Assembly (NCBI RefSeq): GCF_000380985.1
Contig: NZ_KB905694.1
Span: 310,001-374,000, forward strand
Origin: Proteiniphilum acetatigenes DSM 18083
Lineage (GTDB): Bacteria; Bacteroidota; Bacteroidia; Bacteroidales; Dysgonomonadaceae
Direction of reading: 5' to 3'
Length of the DNA: 64,000 nucleotides
Shown here: positions 1-9,465 of the stretch, one piece after another
Position numbering within the stretch: the stretch's first letter is position 1
Layout of the letters: every line of letters starts with the position of its first letter
Translations under genes and position numbers: made by a program
Notes under the pieces: generated by a model
Databases searched by the model: none
What the model was told of the DNA's origin: nothing
The model's input: only the letters and a program-made list of their open reading frames with translations

Positions 1-1218
1 CACCCGTTTTTCAAAAGTGAACTTTTCGGCAATAATCTTATCGTATACTTCATTCAGTTTTTCGGCTCTCTTGTCAATCAATCGATCCAATTCAGTATTC
101 TTGAAAAATATCACAATAAGCAGATGGTTTTTGGATATGGCTTTAAGGTACGGTAGTTGGCGTTGTAACGCATCGGTCGTTTCAAAATTGGTATAAAGTA
201 TCAACAGGCTTCGTTGTGCAATACTTTGTTTGATCTCCACATATAACCGGTTGAAATCGCTCTCGAAAAAGTTGGTCTCAATCCGGTACAGCGCATTCAT
301 GATTTTCTGCATTTGTCCTGCTTGCCGGTTAGCGGGAACACGATCTTCCACTTTTTTGGAAAAAGTAAACAGACCTGCTTTATCCTGTTTCCTTATAACA
401 ATATTGCTGAGTGCCAAGGAGGAATTTATAGCCCAATCCAACAGACTCATACCATCAAAAGGCATTTGCATGCTTCGCCCTTTATCAATGAGCAGGTAAA
501 CCGGTTGTGATTTCTCTTCCTGGTATTGGTTCACCATCAGTTGCGCCTTTTTAGAAGTTGCTTTCCAGTTGATGGTCCGTATATCATCCCCCTGCACATA
601 TTCTTTGATCTGTTCAAATTCCATGGTGTGCCCGATCCGTCGGATTTTTTTTAATCCGTATTCAAACGGATTGTGCGAGAAAGCAATCAGGTCATATTTT
701 TTCATTTGGATGAACGAGGGATAGGCCGCAACGATGGCGTTTTCCGAGAAAATATAGCGCCTCATGGCCAGCTGGAGCGGGGAAAGCACGAAAATATTGA
801 GCTTTCCGAACAGGTATTCACCCCGCTGAACCGGGCGTAGAGTGTATTCGTATTCTTTTTCTGAAAATTTCCCGATACGGCTTTTTAGTAAAAAATCTCG
901 CTTCTGATATTGACAGGGAACTTCGTCGATGATACGTAGATAAACAGGAATACGGTAATTGTTGCAGATTTTTATCCATACAGAATTCTTATCGCCGTTC
1001 GAAAGCATCTCGGGCAAAACACGCGATGCCGATATACTGTTCTTACCCGAGAAAAGAACGAATATATCCACCAGAAGCAGCAACAGCAGAAGGGCAAGTA
1101 ATCCTGCGGCAACAGGATACAACCAATCCACAAAAAAGGAAACGAAAGAGAGCACTGCAATGCCAAGCAGCGACCAGAAGAACATATCGTTGATGTATAA
1201 TGACTTTAATATCTTCAT
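1..1218 (-). CDS. DUF58 domain protein, partial
   Basis: The reading frame starts at an ATG at 1218 and stays open past the left edge, so about 406 residues are visible and the C-terminus is missing. Two hydrophobic helices lie near residues 12-55, followed by a beta-rich stretch. The DUF58 core carries the family motif GDDIRTINWKAT near residue 209, and the vWA-like part follows it. DUF58 proteins are typically encoded beside MoxR AAA+ ATPases, as here, and are thought to act with them in folding or activating envelope targets. The gene is last in the visible MoxR-type block. The family call is sure; the function is not. Confidence 0.88.
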   Translation of the reverse strand, partial: MKILKSLYINDMFFWSLLGIAVLSFVSFFVDWLYPVAAGLLALLLLLLLVDIFVLFSGKNSISASRVLPEMLSNGDKNSVWIKICNNYRIPVYLRIIDEVPCQYQKRDFLLKSRIGKFSEKEYEYTLRPVQRGEYLFGKLNIFVLSPLQLAMRRYIFSENAIVAAYPSFIQMKKYDLIAFSHNPFEYGLKKIRRIGHTMEFEQIKEYVQGDDIRTINWKATSKKAQLMVNQYQEEKSQPVYLLIDKGRSMQMPFDGMSLLDWAINSSLALSNIVIRKQDKAGLFTFSKKVEDRVPANRQAGQMQKIMNALYRIETNFFESDFNRLYVEIKQSIAQRSLLILYTNFETTDALQRQLPYLKAISKNHLLIVIFFKNTELDRLIDKRAEKLNEVYDKIIAEKFTFEKRV

Positions 1219-1291
1219 CCGTATATATTTATTTTGACACTGGTCTCATTGCTTTTTCGTTTCAATGGGAATAGACAAAGAACAATCTGTT

Positions 1292-2290
1292 CTATCGTGG
1301 AACTTCTATATTAGCTACGATCTCCGAAATGATTTGTTCTGCCTTCAGGCCTTCCATCTCTTTCTCGGGCGATACGATCACACGGTGGCGTAACACCGGA
1401 ACCACCACATCCTTGATGTCTTCAGGCGTCACGAAATCGCGCCCGTTGAGGGCTGCCATTCCTTTGGCCGTGTTCAAAATAGCGATTGAAGCACGAGGCG
1501 ATGCTCCCAGGTAAAGGAACGGTGTCTGTCGCGTTTGCTGCACAATATTCGCAATATAAGCCATTAAGTGGCTTTCTACGACAACTTCACGAACCAGTAA
1601 TTGAAATTTCACAACCTGTTCGCCCGACACCACACTGTGAATGTTGTCGGTTTTGTTGAAACCCTTTGTTTCATGCTCCCTGCGGATGATCTCAAATTCC
1701 TCTGCTACATTCGGATAATCGACGACGATCTTGAAAAGGAAACGGTCTAACTGTGCTTCCGGCAGACGGTAAGTACCCTCCTGTTCTATGGGATTCTGCG
1801 TGGCGATGACGATAAACGGTTCTTCCATACAATAAGTTTCACCGTCGAGTGTAACCTGCCGCTCCTCCATTACTTCGAACATAGCCGCCTGCGTTTTCGC
1901 CGGGGCCCTGTTTACCTCATCCACCAGAATAAGATTGGCAAAAACAGGGCCTCTCCTGAACTGAAAATCCGAGGTCTTCATATCGAAAACCGATGTACCG
2001 AGAATGTCGGAAGGCATTAAATCGGGGGTGAATTGTATCCGGCTGAAAGAGGTATCCACTGCTTTGGCCAACAGTCTCACGGCAAGCGTCTTTGCAATAC
2101 CCGGCACCCCTTCCAGGAGTACATGACCGTTGGCAAGGAGTGCAACCAGCAGGAAATCCACTAATTTATCCTGTCCTACAATTACTTTTTGCAATTCCGC
2201 TCTCACGGCGTCCATTGTCTGACGCAACTCGCTTAAGTCGAGCCTTGATTCAAACCGGATATTATTCTCTAAATTTTCGTTCGATTCCAT
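1292..2290 (-). CDS. MoxR family AAA+ ATPase
   Basis: 332 residues, usual length for MoxR proteins. Walker A GVPGIAKT and Walker B LILVDEVNRAPAK are present, as is the sensor-type IATQNPIEQEGTY motif, and the C-terminal helical lid contains a GASPRAS segment. MoxR ATPases act as chaperone-like motors, often paired with DUF58 and vWA proteins; the DUF58 gene follows 73 bases downstream. The substrate cannot be told from the sequence. Confidence 0.93.
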   Translation of the reverse strand: MESNENLENNIRFESRLDLSELRQTMDAVRAELQKVIVGQDKLVDFLLVALLANGHVLLEGVPGIAKTLAVRLLAKAVDTSFSRIQFTPDLMPSDILGTSVFDMKTSDFQFRRGPVFANLILVDEVNRAPAKTQAAMFEVMEERQVTLDGETYCMEEPFIVIATQNPIEQEGTYRLPEAQLDRFLFKIVVDYPNVAEEFEIIRREHETKGFNKTDNIHSVVSGEQVVKFQLLVREVVVESHLMAYIANIVQQTRQTPFLYLGASPRASIAILNTAKGMAALNGRDFVTPEDIKDVVVPVLRHRVIVSPEKEMEGLKAEQIISEIVANIEVPR

Positions 2291-2407
2291 ATTTTGTATA
2301 TTTTAATAGAGTAAAGACTTTATAAGTGAAAAGTGAAAAACTTAATTTCATTATTCACATTGGCAAATTAGTCTCATTAGTCACATTAATCTCATTGGCA
2401 CCACCTG

Positions 2408-2423
2408 TCCCGACTTGTCGGGA
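2408..2423. repeat. Perfect palindrome in a low-complexity intergenic tract
   Basis: The 142-base gap between the DUF4350 and MoxR genes holds phrases built from variants of ATTAGTCACATTAATC, and inside it the perfect inverted repeat TCCCGACTTGTCGGGA (7-base arms, TT spacer). The gap interrupts an operon whose other genes overlap or nearly touch. No T-run follows on either strand, so it is not a clear terminator. It resembles dispersed intergenic elements of Bacteroidetes genomes. Confidence 0.6.
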
Positions 2424-2432
2424 TTAGTCACA

Positions 2433-3659
2433 TTAATCACTGTCCCAGAAACGATCCATCAGCAGACTTAATTGTATAAGTTCCTGTTTACTGCATTGAT
2501 CCCGGTCATTTATCTCTGCGATCAAAGAAAGGATCTCTTTGACCAGTTCCACATCCTTTCCCGATTTGAGATGTAATCGATGAATCAGCTTATCTTCGGG
2601 CAACCGGGTGTCTATATTGTATGTTCTTCGCACTCTGTCCAGAAAATAAATAATTTTCTTTCGGGCGATATCTGAAATGTCTCCTTCCTGAAAATAGAGA
2701 TTCCCTATTGTCTGTACAAATTCGACTGTGGTATTCCTCACCGGTTTTATGACAGGGACAACGCGTTGTTTGCGTTTGGCAGTAAAGAGAATAAACACAA
2801 CCAGTCCGTATAGGAAGATCAGCCATGTCATCCGTAACGCAGGATACCGGAAAACAATACTCAGTTGATTTCTCCCCATATTCTCATCATGCTGTTGCGA
2901 TGCAACGAACCAAACAACCGGCTGATCGGGAAGATAACTTAATACTCTCTCGGCATACTCCTGCGACAGCTTATTCGAAAGTAACGAGTAATTGGAGAAA
3001 ACAACCGGCTGGTTATGCAGGATGATTTTACCTTTCCCAACTCCAAACTCAATAAAATTGATGTATTCCGCCCCATCGGGAAACGTCATATAACCTAATG
3101 CCGTAGCAGAAGCGCTATCGGCTGACAAGAACGCGTATCGCCCGAAAACAGGAGAATAGGAATACTCTTCACCACTCCATATACCTTTTGAAAATTTAAG
3201 TTTCAATTCAGGTCTCTCATCGATTTTAGAGTTAAAACTAACCGGATTATCATAAGAGACGTATTCACAGGTAGCACGTAATGTATCGGTTAAATAGGGA
3301 TCAAATCCGTCGGAAACAATAAAAAGTGTATTGCCTCGTTCCACGGCCTTCAATATTTTGTTAGTCGATGATTCATCAATATATACTGATTCCCTGATAA
3401 ACAAATAGGTCTCTTTTCTTATATTCAGACTGTCCTGCTGCTGAAAATATTCAAACGGATTTTTGCCGTAACGGACAACACTGTCACTGAATAAATGATC
3501 GATTTCCCCATTCAACACATATAAATCCAGTGGCTTTTTTTCATCCAGATAGTAGCTTGGAAACCAGTCCAACGGTCTTTGACGCGTCTGGTCTATTACA
3601 ATCATTACGGCAATGAGTACCGCAAAAGCAAACAGATATATTTTCAGCGTCTTACTCAT
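2433..3659 (-). CDS. DUF4350 domain protein
   Basis: 408 residues. An N-terminal transmembrane helix lies near residues 7-23. A periplasmic GATase-like DUF4350 domain follows (phrases such as GNTLFIVSDGFDP and HNQPVVFSNYSLLSN), then a second helix near 280-297 and a basic cytoplasmic tail. It overlaps the start of the upstream DUF4129 gene by 8 bases, so the two are probably translationally coupled. Proteins of this type recur in MoxR/DUF58/DUF4129 loci; no enzymatic role is established. Confidence 0.8.
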   Translation of the reverse strand: MSKTLKIYLFAFAVLIAVMIVIDQTRQRPLDWFPSYYLDEKKPLDLYVLNGEIDHLFSDSVVRYGKNPFEYFQQQDSLNIRKETYLFIRESVYIDESSTNKILKAVERGNTLFIVSDGFDPYLTDTLRATCEYVSYDNPVSFNSKIDERPELKLKFSKGIWSGEEYSYSPVFGRYAFLSADSASATALGYMTFPDGAEYINFIEFGVGKGKIILHNQPVVFSNYSLLSNKLSQEYAERVLSYLPDQPVVWFVASQQHDENMGRNQLSIVFRYPALRMTWLIFLYGLVVFILFTAKRKQRVVPVIKPVRNTTVEFVQTIGNLYFQEGDISDIARKKIIYFLDRVRRTYNIDTRLPEDKLIHRLHLKSGKDVELVKEILSLIAEINDRDQCSKQELIQLSLLMDRFWDSD

Positions 3660-4500
3660 TTTCCAATTTTATTTTTATATGACGGAGAAACGTTTCGCGG
3701 GCGTTCCGGTATTCCGAATCGTTAATAGAAAACTCGCCGTACCAGATGTAATTGTACAGATAGGAAAGATATCTGAATTGTTCCTGCAATACCTTATCCT
3801 CTATTTCGGAAAGATAGTCAATGTTCGTTTTATCCGGATTCCATCGGATGATATGATTGTCTGTAAACGTCTTAAGCACCCATAAATAGAGCAACCGGAC
3901 GGATTGGCGGGTATCTGCGTTCTGCTCCGCCTCATTGAGAAGAGCTTCAAAATCTGCTTCGTGAATATGTTTTTCAACGTTTAAGAGATTGACAGCAACC
4001 GTTTCGTTCTTCTTTTCAAAAAACCACCGCCCACGGTGATTCATGAACAAGCGCACAGCGACATACACGGCAGCCAGGAAAATCGTCACCAATACAATAT
4101 TCAATATTTTATCAGAGAGATTATTGACCCTGGAAGTATCCGGCGTTCCGAACAGTTTTCTAAGCCACGCAGAGATAGTCTCTTTAAGTCGCTGAAAGAA
4201 ACTTTTATTGATATTTCTTTCATAATTCAGCTCGCTATCCGATGCATATTTTTCGGTAAGGTGTCCGTTAAAATGCCGCAACGTAGTCAGGGAAGTAGTG
4301 TCTTTCGGGATAGCATCTATAATGCTGTCACGTTGAAACCGGGTTAAAGCATCCGGGTCTATAAATTGAATGTCCGGTATAATGTGCAGGGAGTCGGCAA
4401 ACGTTTCTTCGGTTGCAACTACAACACTATCCTGCGGAAAAACTTCAAAAAATGAGATAAATCCGGCAATAAAGATTATGGATAACAATTTATTCCACAT
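3652..4500 (-). CDS. DUF4129 domain protein
   Basis: 282 residues. A signal or anchor helix lies at residues 4-20, a long extracytoplasmic segment follows, one transmembrane helix lies near 128-148, and the C-terminal DUF4129 domain holds the typical tail phrase YLYNYIWYGEFSIN. It overlaps both neighbours (11 and 8 bases). DUF4129 is a standard member of the MoxR/DUF58 locus. The family assignment is fairly sure; the function is unknown. Confidence 0.8.
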   Translation of the reverse strand: MWNKLLSIIFIAGFISFFEVFPQDSVVVATEETFADSLHIIPDIQFIDPDALTRFQRDSIIDAIPKDTTSLTTLRHFNGHLTEKYASDSELNYERNINKSFFQRLKETISAWLRKLFGTPDTSRVNNLSDKILNIVLVTIFLAAVYVAVRLFMNHRGRWFFEKKNETVAVNLLNVEKHIHEADFEALLNEAEQNADTRQSVRLLYLWVLKTFTDNHIIRWNPDKTNIDYLSEIEDKVLQEQFRYLSYLYNYIWYGEFSINDSEYRNARETFLRHIKIKLENE

Positions 4501-5419
4501 TCTGTCCTATTAAATCAATTTCCGACAATGCCTGAGTATGGTTCTTCTGTTCCAGCGTACTATAATACACGATACCCTGATTCACCGTTAAAATATTGGA
4601 TAATATGTACGATAATACGAGTGATACGATATACAATATGGATACATAAATTCCAAATTCCGGGTTTAATTGTCCGTTTCCGGTTGCCAATACCGAAAAC
4701 ACCATGATAATATAGGGGATCATCGTTACCATGCCCTGAAGAATACTCAATATAAAATAAATAACTACTGCAGAGCCGATAATATGCCAGAATTTCTTTG
4801 AAAACAGAATTTTCCACCCTTGTCTCATCGCATCTGTAAACGATACTTCATTGAGCATATAAACATAAAACGTCTGCGTAATCCAAACCGATGCCACAGG
4901 TATAAGCAGTATCAGAATAAAGACACCTACTACTAACAAGACCAAAACGCTTGCCAGCAAGGTTGCCACGATAATAAGCGGGAAGAATGTAATGAGCGAA
5001 TAAAGCCCGAAACGGATAATTCTCGGCAAGAACTTCTTAATCCGGTCAAAAATTTCTGACGAAGTAAAGTCCTTTCTCCCTGTTTCTTCAATCAATTTCA
5101 GATAAACAACAGGATAGGCTACGGCAAAAATGGAAAAAAGGATACTCAACACTATCACCATCATCAACATGGATATGAACAACACAGGATTATCTGAGAA
5201 ATAATAACTTATATCATATCCCACCCCGTCATTGACCGTGTTAAACAATGCTGTGAAAAGATCGCGGAAGACAAAGAAATAAATCACACAGAGCAGAGCC
5301 AGGATTCCACCCGTGATTACAATATAATTCCCGAAAAAATTCTTCCAGTAAACTTTAAAAAATACGATAGTGTCACTGATATACGCACTGAAATCCCGTT
5401 GTTTATATAACTGAAACAT
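4490..5419 (-). CDS. Polytopic membrane protein of the MoxR/SpoIIM locus
   Basis: 309 residues with about six hydrophobic segments (roughly 31-52, 79-105, 132-155, 157-180, 213-246, 258-282). The layout resembles DUF4013 or glycerophosphodiester-phosphodiesterase-type membrane domains, but no motif was recognised with certainty. It lies 10 bases after the SpoIIM gene and overlaps the DUF4129 gene. Its place in the block suggests an envelope complex with SpoIIM and the RDD protein; this is inference. Confidence 0.7.
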   Translation of the reverse strand: MFQLYKQRDFSAYISDTIVFFKVYWKNFFGNYIVITGGILALLCVIYFFVFRDLFTALFNTVNDGVGYDISYYFSDNPVLFISMLMMVIVLSILFSIFAVAYPVVYLKLIEETGRKDFTSSEIFDRIKKFLPRIIRFGLYSLITFFPLIIVATLLASVLVLLVVGVFILILLIPVASVWITQTFYVYMLNEVSFTDAMRQGWKILFSKKFWHIIGSAVVIYFILSILQGMVTMIPYIIMVFSVLATGNGQLNPEFGIYVSILYIVSLVLSYILSNILTVNQGIVYYSTLEQKNHTQALSEIDLIGQNVE

Positions 5420-5429
5420 GTGATTTATA

Positions 5430-6428
5430 TTAATTTATTGATTGTATATAATGTGATAGTTCCTTTCCCTTTTCCGATTTCTTCGCAACAATAAAGGGAT
5501 AAACCATATAATAGAAAAAAATGAATAAAAAAGACCCCAGAATAATTACCAGATTCAACCACAGCGACATACTGTCGGAAAGTCTCGTAACAAAACCTTC
5601 AATAAAACCCGCCGCAACAAAGAATGGAACAGTACTCACTATGATGTACAAACTCTCTTTGAATCCACTCCGGAAGGAGTTGAAACGGGAATATGTCCCT
5701 GGAAAAAGGACAGATGCCGCCAGAATAAATCCCGAAGCTGTAGCCACGATGATGCTGAATATTTCCATTGCGCCATGAAGCCAGATCCCCTGCAAACTTT
5801 CTACGAAAACACCATGCTCATAAAAGAAATACTGAAACGAACCTACCATAATGCCGTTCGTCATGGCAATATAGAAAGTGGGAATACCGGCCAGGACACC
5901 GAAAATAAAGGCACGTAATGCCACATAAACGTTGTTTACAGTGATACCGATAAACGATCCCATACGCCCGCCCGACTTATACACTGCCATCGGATCACCC
6001 TTTTCAATATTCTCCAGTGTCATATTCACATAGCCGTCACCAAGGATCATGCGGACAAATGTATCGTCATATCTTGCTGAAACAGCACCAAGAATAATGA
6101 AAAACAGAAACATCGCAAATGCAAACCACATGGTTTTTCTGTACTTATAGAGAGTGAGCGGGACGTCGGTTTTGAAAAATTTCCAGAATCTGTTCTTTTC
6201 CAAACGCTTCGTTTTATAAATTTTGCGGTATATTTGTGAAACCAGAAAATTGAGGTAATCGGTCGTCTTGCTTTTCGGATAATAAGTCTGTGCGAAAGAT
6301 AAGTCATTAAGCAAATGGATATAAAGGTTAGCCATTTCATCCGGGTTCTGGGGATGATTTGAGGCTAACAATTGCTCAAATTCCAGCCATTTGCTTTTGT
6401 TTTGCTTTATGAATGCGACTTCCTTCAT
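5430..6428 (-). CDS. Stage II sporulation protein M family membrane protein
   Basis: 332 residues. A cytoplasmic N-terminal helical segment of about 105 residues is followed by several membrane helices, with the SpoIIM-type phrases NNVYVALRAFIFGVLAGIPT and HGAMEIFSIIVATASGF. SpoIIM of Bacillus acts in peptidoglycan remodelling at engulfment, but the homologue is widespread in non-spore-formers next to MoxR and RDD genes. It starts 24 bases from the divergent RDD gene, so its promoter must overlap that gene. Confidence 0.88.
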   Translation of the reverse strand: MKEVAFIKQNKSKWLEFEQLLASNHPQNPDEMANLYIHLLNDLSFAQTYYPKSKTTDYLNFLVSQIYRKIYKTKRLEKNRFWKFFKTDVPLTLYKYRKTMWFAFAMFLFFIILGAVSARYDDTFVRMILGDGYVNMTLENIEKGDPMAVYKSGGRMGSFIGITVNNVYVALRAFIFGVLAGIPTFYIAMTNGIMVGSFQYFFYEHGVFVESLQGIWLHGAMEIFSIIVATASGFILAASVLFPGTYSRFNSFRSGFKESLYIIVSTVPFFVAAGFIEGFVTRLSDSMSLWLNLVIILGSFLFIFFYYMVYPFIVAKKSEKGKELSHYIQSIN

Positions 6429-6452
6429 ACAGTTCGCTAAATTAATTATAAA

Positions 6453-7202
6453 ATGTCAAAGTTATACATTACTACTACACAAAATGTACCGCTTTTTTTT
6501 ATTCCGGCATCGGTAGGCGAACGGATGCTGGGCTATATCATCGATATGATAGTAAAGGCTTCTTACATTATAAGCATATATTACTTATTTAAATACCTGA
6601 AATTGTTGGATTTATTCATCAATATGGAAACGTGGGGACAGATTGCGCTATTTCTGGCAATATACTCACCCGTTGCATTTTATTCGCTTCTAAGCGAGAG
6701 TTTAATGGAAGGAAGAACCCTCGGGAAAATTTTGGTTAAAACGCGTGTAGTGAAAATCGATGGTTATCAGGCGTCCTTTAGTGATTATTTTACACGGTGG
6801 ATATTCAGGCTGGTAGATATTGACATGGGGTTTATGCCTGGTGTGCTCTCTATGTTGCTGACCAGGCACACGCAACGTTTGGGCGACCTGGCTGCAGGCA
6901 CAGCCGTCATTTCTGAAAAATCGAAATACAACCTGTCTCACACGATCCTGGCTGACATAAGGGGGGATTACCAGCCTTACTTTTCAAGGACACAGATACT
7001 GCAATTTAACGATAACGATATGCGCATCATCAAAGAAAACGCCCTCGATGCCATCCAAAACAGGGACATGGTATTAATGGAAAAGCTTACGACAAAAATA
7101 GAAGAGGTACTCCGTATAGAGAATAAATTCTCCAGTCGGGAACAATTTATCCGGAAAGTAATCGAAGACTATAACTATTATACCGGCGAACAGACGAAAT
7201 AA
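6453..7202 (+). CDS. RDD family membrane protein
   Basis: 249 residues. RDD domain: the first helix holds GERMLGYIIDMIVKASY, and the second block holds MEGRTLGKILVKTRVV and the TRHTQRLGDLAAGT ending typical of the family. About four hydrophobic segments fill the first 150 residues, and a charged cytoplasmic tail of about 100 residues follows. It is transcribed away from the SpoIIM gene. RDD proteins are linked to transport or envelope functions; here it is probably a partner of the SpoIIM/MoxR block. Confidence 0.88.
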   Translation: MSKLYITTTQNVPLFFIPASVGERMLGYIIDMIVKASYIISIYYLFKYLKLLDLFINMETWGQIALFLAIYSPVAFYSLLSESLMEGRTLGKILVKTRVVKIDGYQASFSDYFTRWIFRLVDIDMGFMPGVLSMLLTRHTQRLGDLAAGTAVISEKSKYNLSHTILADIRGDYQPYFSRTQILQFNDNDMRIIKENALDAIQNRDMVLMEKLTTKIEEVLRIENKFSSREQFIRKVIEDYNYYTGEQTK

Positions 7203-7214
7203 ATATTACTCCCT

Positions 7215-8189
7215 TTATTCTTTTCGGGCTGAGAATATAAAATCAAAAAGCAATGTATTATCAGATTCCTCTGTCATTTTCCTTTTAATGTAATATTTCC
7301 GTTGCTTGATTACGTTAATTTCTGTAGACCCAAAACACAAAGCTTTTCCGAAAGAACTTATAGGCAACAATGAAAGACAACATAATTTAATATCATTTTG
7401 CGAAAGCCTGGCATCAATACAACGTAAATCTTTTTGAAAATTCTCAAAAAGGATATCGAGTTCTCGTTGTAGATGATCCTGCTTTTCATAAGTCAACACT
7501 TTAATATTTTTGCTCTTATCCTGTTTTTCAAGTTCTTTAATTTCTGCATAAATTGTAGTTTGCTTAAATATCTCTGCCTGTAAAAGATAAGTATTGTAGC
7601 TTAATGACTGATTTATGTCTTTTTTTGATAGAATGGTTGAGTTCAATTTCTCTAATTCAGCTTTTTTCCTTTTAGAAAAAACAGATAATCCTTTATGCTG
7701 CAGATATATCATTAAAAGGATGATAGTTAATAAGATTACACATAAAAAAATAACAACGTAAAGTCTTGTTTTATTCTGACGATTTATAGAATAAATTATA
7801 TTATCTATATTTTCTTTATGGTTTCGAACCGAATCTTCAATTTCCAGGGAACGGTGAAAAAGGAGCATTGCATTTTTATGATATTGTTCCAGATAATTTA
7901 GAGCGATATCATAGTTTTGAAGCCGGGTTTCTATAAAATTCAAATATAAATATGATTCAGTCTTTATCGGAATATTATCAGAGTTAGCACTTTTCAGTAA
8001 ATAAATGGCGGCTGAATCATAATCCAATTTTTCTATAAACTCCATTCCTTTACGCAGATATAAAGAATCCCGGGAAAGAACACACTCACTCCTAAGCACT
8101 TTCGTTTTGGGAATATTTTCTTCACAAATACTCCCAAAACAAAAATGAACAGATATTAAAATACAATATGCGATATTCAGAACTCTCAC
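7215..8189 (-). CDS. TPR-transmembrane-HTH regulator
   Basis: 324 residues from a GTG start, the only start that keeps the signal-like helix (residues 3-20). An extracytoplasmic TPR-like helical region spans about 40-125, one transmembrane helix lies at 142-163, and a coiled coil follows (about 172-250). The C-terminal HTH-like segment (262-305, with LSQNDIKLCCLSLLPIS) matches a LuxR-like DNA-binding type common in Bacteroidetes TPR membrane regulators. It lies 30 bases downstream of a small secreted-protein gene, which may share its operon. The target is unknown. Confidence 0.72.
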   Translation of the reverse strand: MRVLNIAYCILISVHFCFGSICEENIPKTKVLRSECVLSRDSLYLRKGMEFIEKLDYDSAAIYLLKSANSDNIPIKTESYLYLNFIETRLQNYDIALNYLEQYHKNAMLLFHRSLEIEDSVRNHKENIDNIIYSINRQNKTRLYVVIFLCVILLTIILLMIYLQHKGLSVFSKRKKAELEKLNSTILSKKDINQSLSYNTYLLQAEIFKQTTIYAEIKELEKQDKSKNIKVLTYEKQDHLQRELDILFENFQKDLRCIDARLSQNDIKLCCLSLLPISSFGKALCFGSTEINVIKQRKYYIKRKMTEESDNTLLFDFIFSARKE

Positions 8190-8219
8190 ATCCGAATCGT
8201 GTGTTTTTACACAGTCAAA

Positions 8220-8621
8220 TTATTCCACTCTTTCCCAATTTTCGGAATTTTTTACTTTCTGGTTTTGGTCAAATTCAAGATATCCTGAAATTGACATTCT
8301 TTTCCCTTCTATTTTCACCTCATAAACAGCATTTTTCCCTTTCCAGTTTTGCATTCCCGGTAACGTATATAAGATAGTTTCAGTATAAATACCATCTTTC
8401 AGGGTATAAGTTCCTCCTGCACCGGAAATTATATTTCCATCTTTATCAGACATCGTCCAAATAAAATGAGTGGACGTTATATGCTTCAAAGTAGTATACC
8501 CTTCAGGTGAATTACGACCTGAACTCTCTAACGATTTCCATGTACCTTCTAAACTCTGAGCGCCTAAAATAAAACTTGTTGTCATCAGCAACAGTGTGAG
8601 AAAAAATGTTTTTGTTTTCAT
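8220..8621 (-). CDS. Small secreted lipocalin-like protein
   Basis: 133 residues. A clear signal peptide (MKTKTFFLTLLLMTTSFILG, cleavage after GAQ) is followed by a beta-rich domain starting SLEGTWKS, the usual opening of lipocalin-like and DUF4488-type domains. No catalytic residues are evident. It is encoded just upstream of, and on the same strand as, the TPR-HTH regulator. The family call is tentative. Confidence 0.6.
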   Translation of the reverse strand: MKTKTFFLTLLLMTTSFILGAQSLEGTWKSLESSGRNSPEGYTTLKHITSTHFIWTMSDKDGNIISGAGGTYTLKDGIYTETILYTLPGMQNWKGKNAVYEVKIEGKRMSISGYLEFDQNQKVKNSENWERVE

Positions 8622-8817
8622 ACAATAAAATTTATTTTTAACATTAAGGTCATTTACAACAGCTATTTTTGATAATACAAAGATCGAAATAGAATTGGTA
8701 TAATCAATAGAAAGAAGGTTATATTACCTTTTCATAAGGTACTATATATCAAACAAAAAGAAAACCAGAAGTAATATAAATAAAATAATTATCGATATTT
8801 CTCAATAGTGCACAGAA

Positions 8818-9378
8818 TTATCTCACTGTTCTGATCCTGTATTCGCAAGCTACTTTCCCTTTTTCCATATTGGCAAGTTTCCCTTTGACCATTCGTTTAC
8901 GAAGCGGCGAAATCTTATCGATAAACAATATTCCTTCTATATGATCATATTCATGCTGGATTACACGTGCCATATAGCCGGAGTAGGTCTCATCACGTGG
9001 TTGCAGGTTTTCATCTATATACTGAATACGGATCTCACCTTCACGGGATACTTTCTCGTGAATACCGGGAATACTCAGACATCCTTCTTCGGCGGACACT
9101 AACTCCCCTCCCCGTTCAATAATATGAGCGTTGATAAATGCTTTTTTGAAATCTTTGAACTCAGGATGTTCTTCGTCGGCAAGCGGGGAAAGATCCACTA
9201 CAAAGATGCGGTCTTCCAGTCCCACCTGCGGGCCGGCAAGCCCAACCCCGTCAGCACCGTACATGGTCTCGAACATATTGTCGATCAACTCTTGTAAATT
9301 GGGATAATTTTCCGGATCGATATCCTGTGCCACTTTTCGTAAAACCGGGTGTCCGTAAATATATATAGGTAAAATCAT
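8818..9378 (-). CDS. def: Peptide deformylase
   Basis: 186 residues. Removes the formyl group from the N-terminal methionine of new proteins. All three motifs are intact: [10 protein letters not shown] (Gln51), EEGCLSIPG (metal ligand Cys100) and QHEYDHIEG (ligands His142 and His146, catalytic Glu143). It ends the lptB-ruvX-def gene group, a common Bacteroidales arrangement, 70 bases after ruvX. The 14-base palindrome AATCAATATTGATT lies 11 bases upstream of the start. Confidence 0.97.
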   Translation of the reverse strand: MILPIYIYGHPVLRKVAQDIDPENYPNLQELIDNMFETMYGADGVGLAGPQVGLEDRIFVVDLSPLADEEHPEFKDFKKAFINAHIIERGGELVSAEEGCLSIPGIHEKVSREGEIRIQYIDENLQPRDETYSGYMARVIQHEYDHIEGILFIDKISPLRKRMVKGKLANMEKGKVACEYRIRTVR

Positions 9379-9388
9379 AATCTTTTAA

Positions 9389-9402
9389 AATCAATATTGA
9401 TT
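9389..9402. promoter_or_regulatory. Palindrome upstream of def
   Basis: AATCAATATTGATT is a perfect 14-base palindrome ending 10 bases before the def start codon. It could be an operator or a chance AT-rich palindrome. No Bacteroidetes promoter boxes were seen in this gap. Confidence 0.3.
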
Positions 9403-9440
9403 CTCGTTGAGGCAATTTTAGTTTCTAGTTTTATCATCAA

Positions 9441-9465
9441 TCAGCAAATCATTTAATCAACAAAT
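9441..9465. repeat. AATCA-rich simple repeat overlapping the end of ruvX
   Basis: The stretch consists of AATCATTTAATCAACAAATC-type phrases and contains the ruvX stop codon. The complementary motif GATTTGTTGATT occurs twice in the gap at 25362-25420, so this is a dispersed intergenic simple-sequence motif. Confidence 0.45.
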
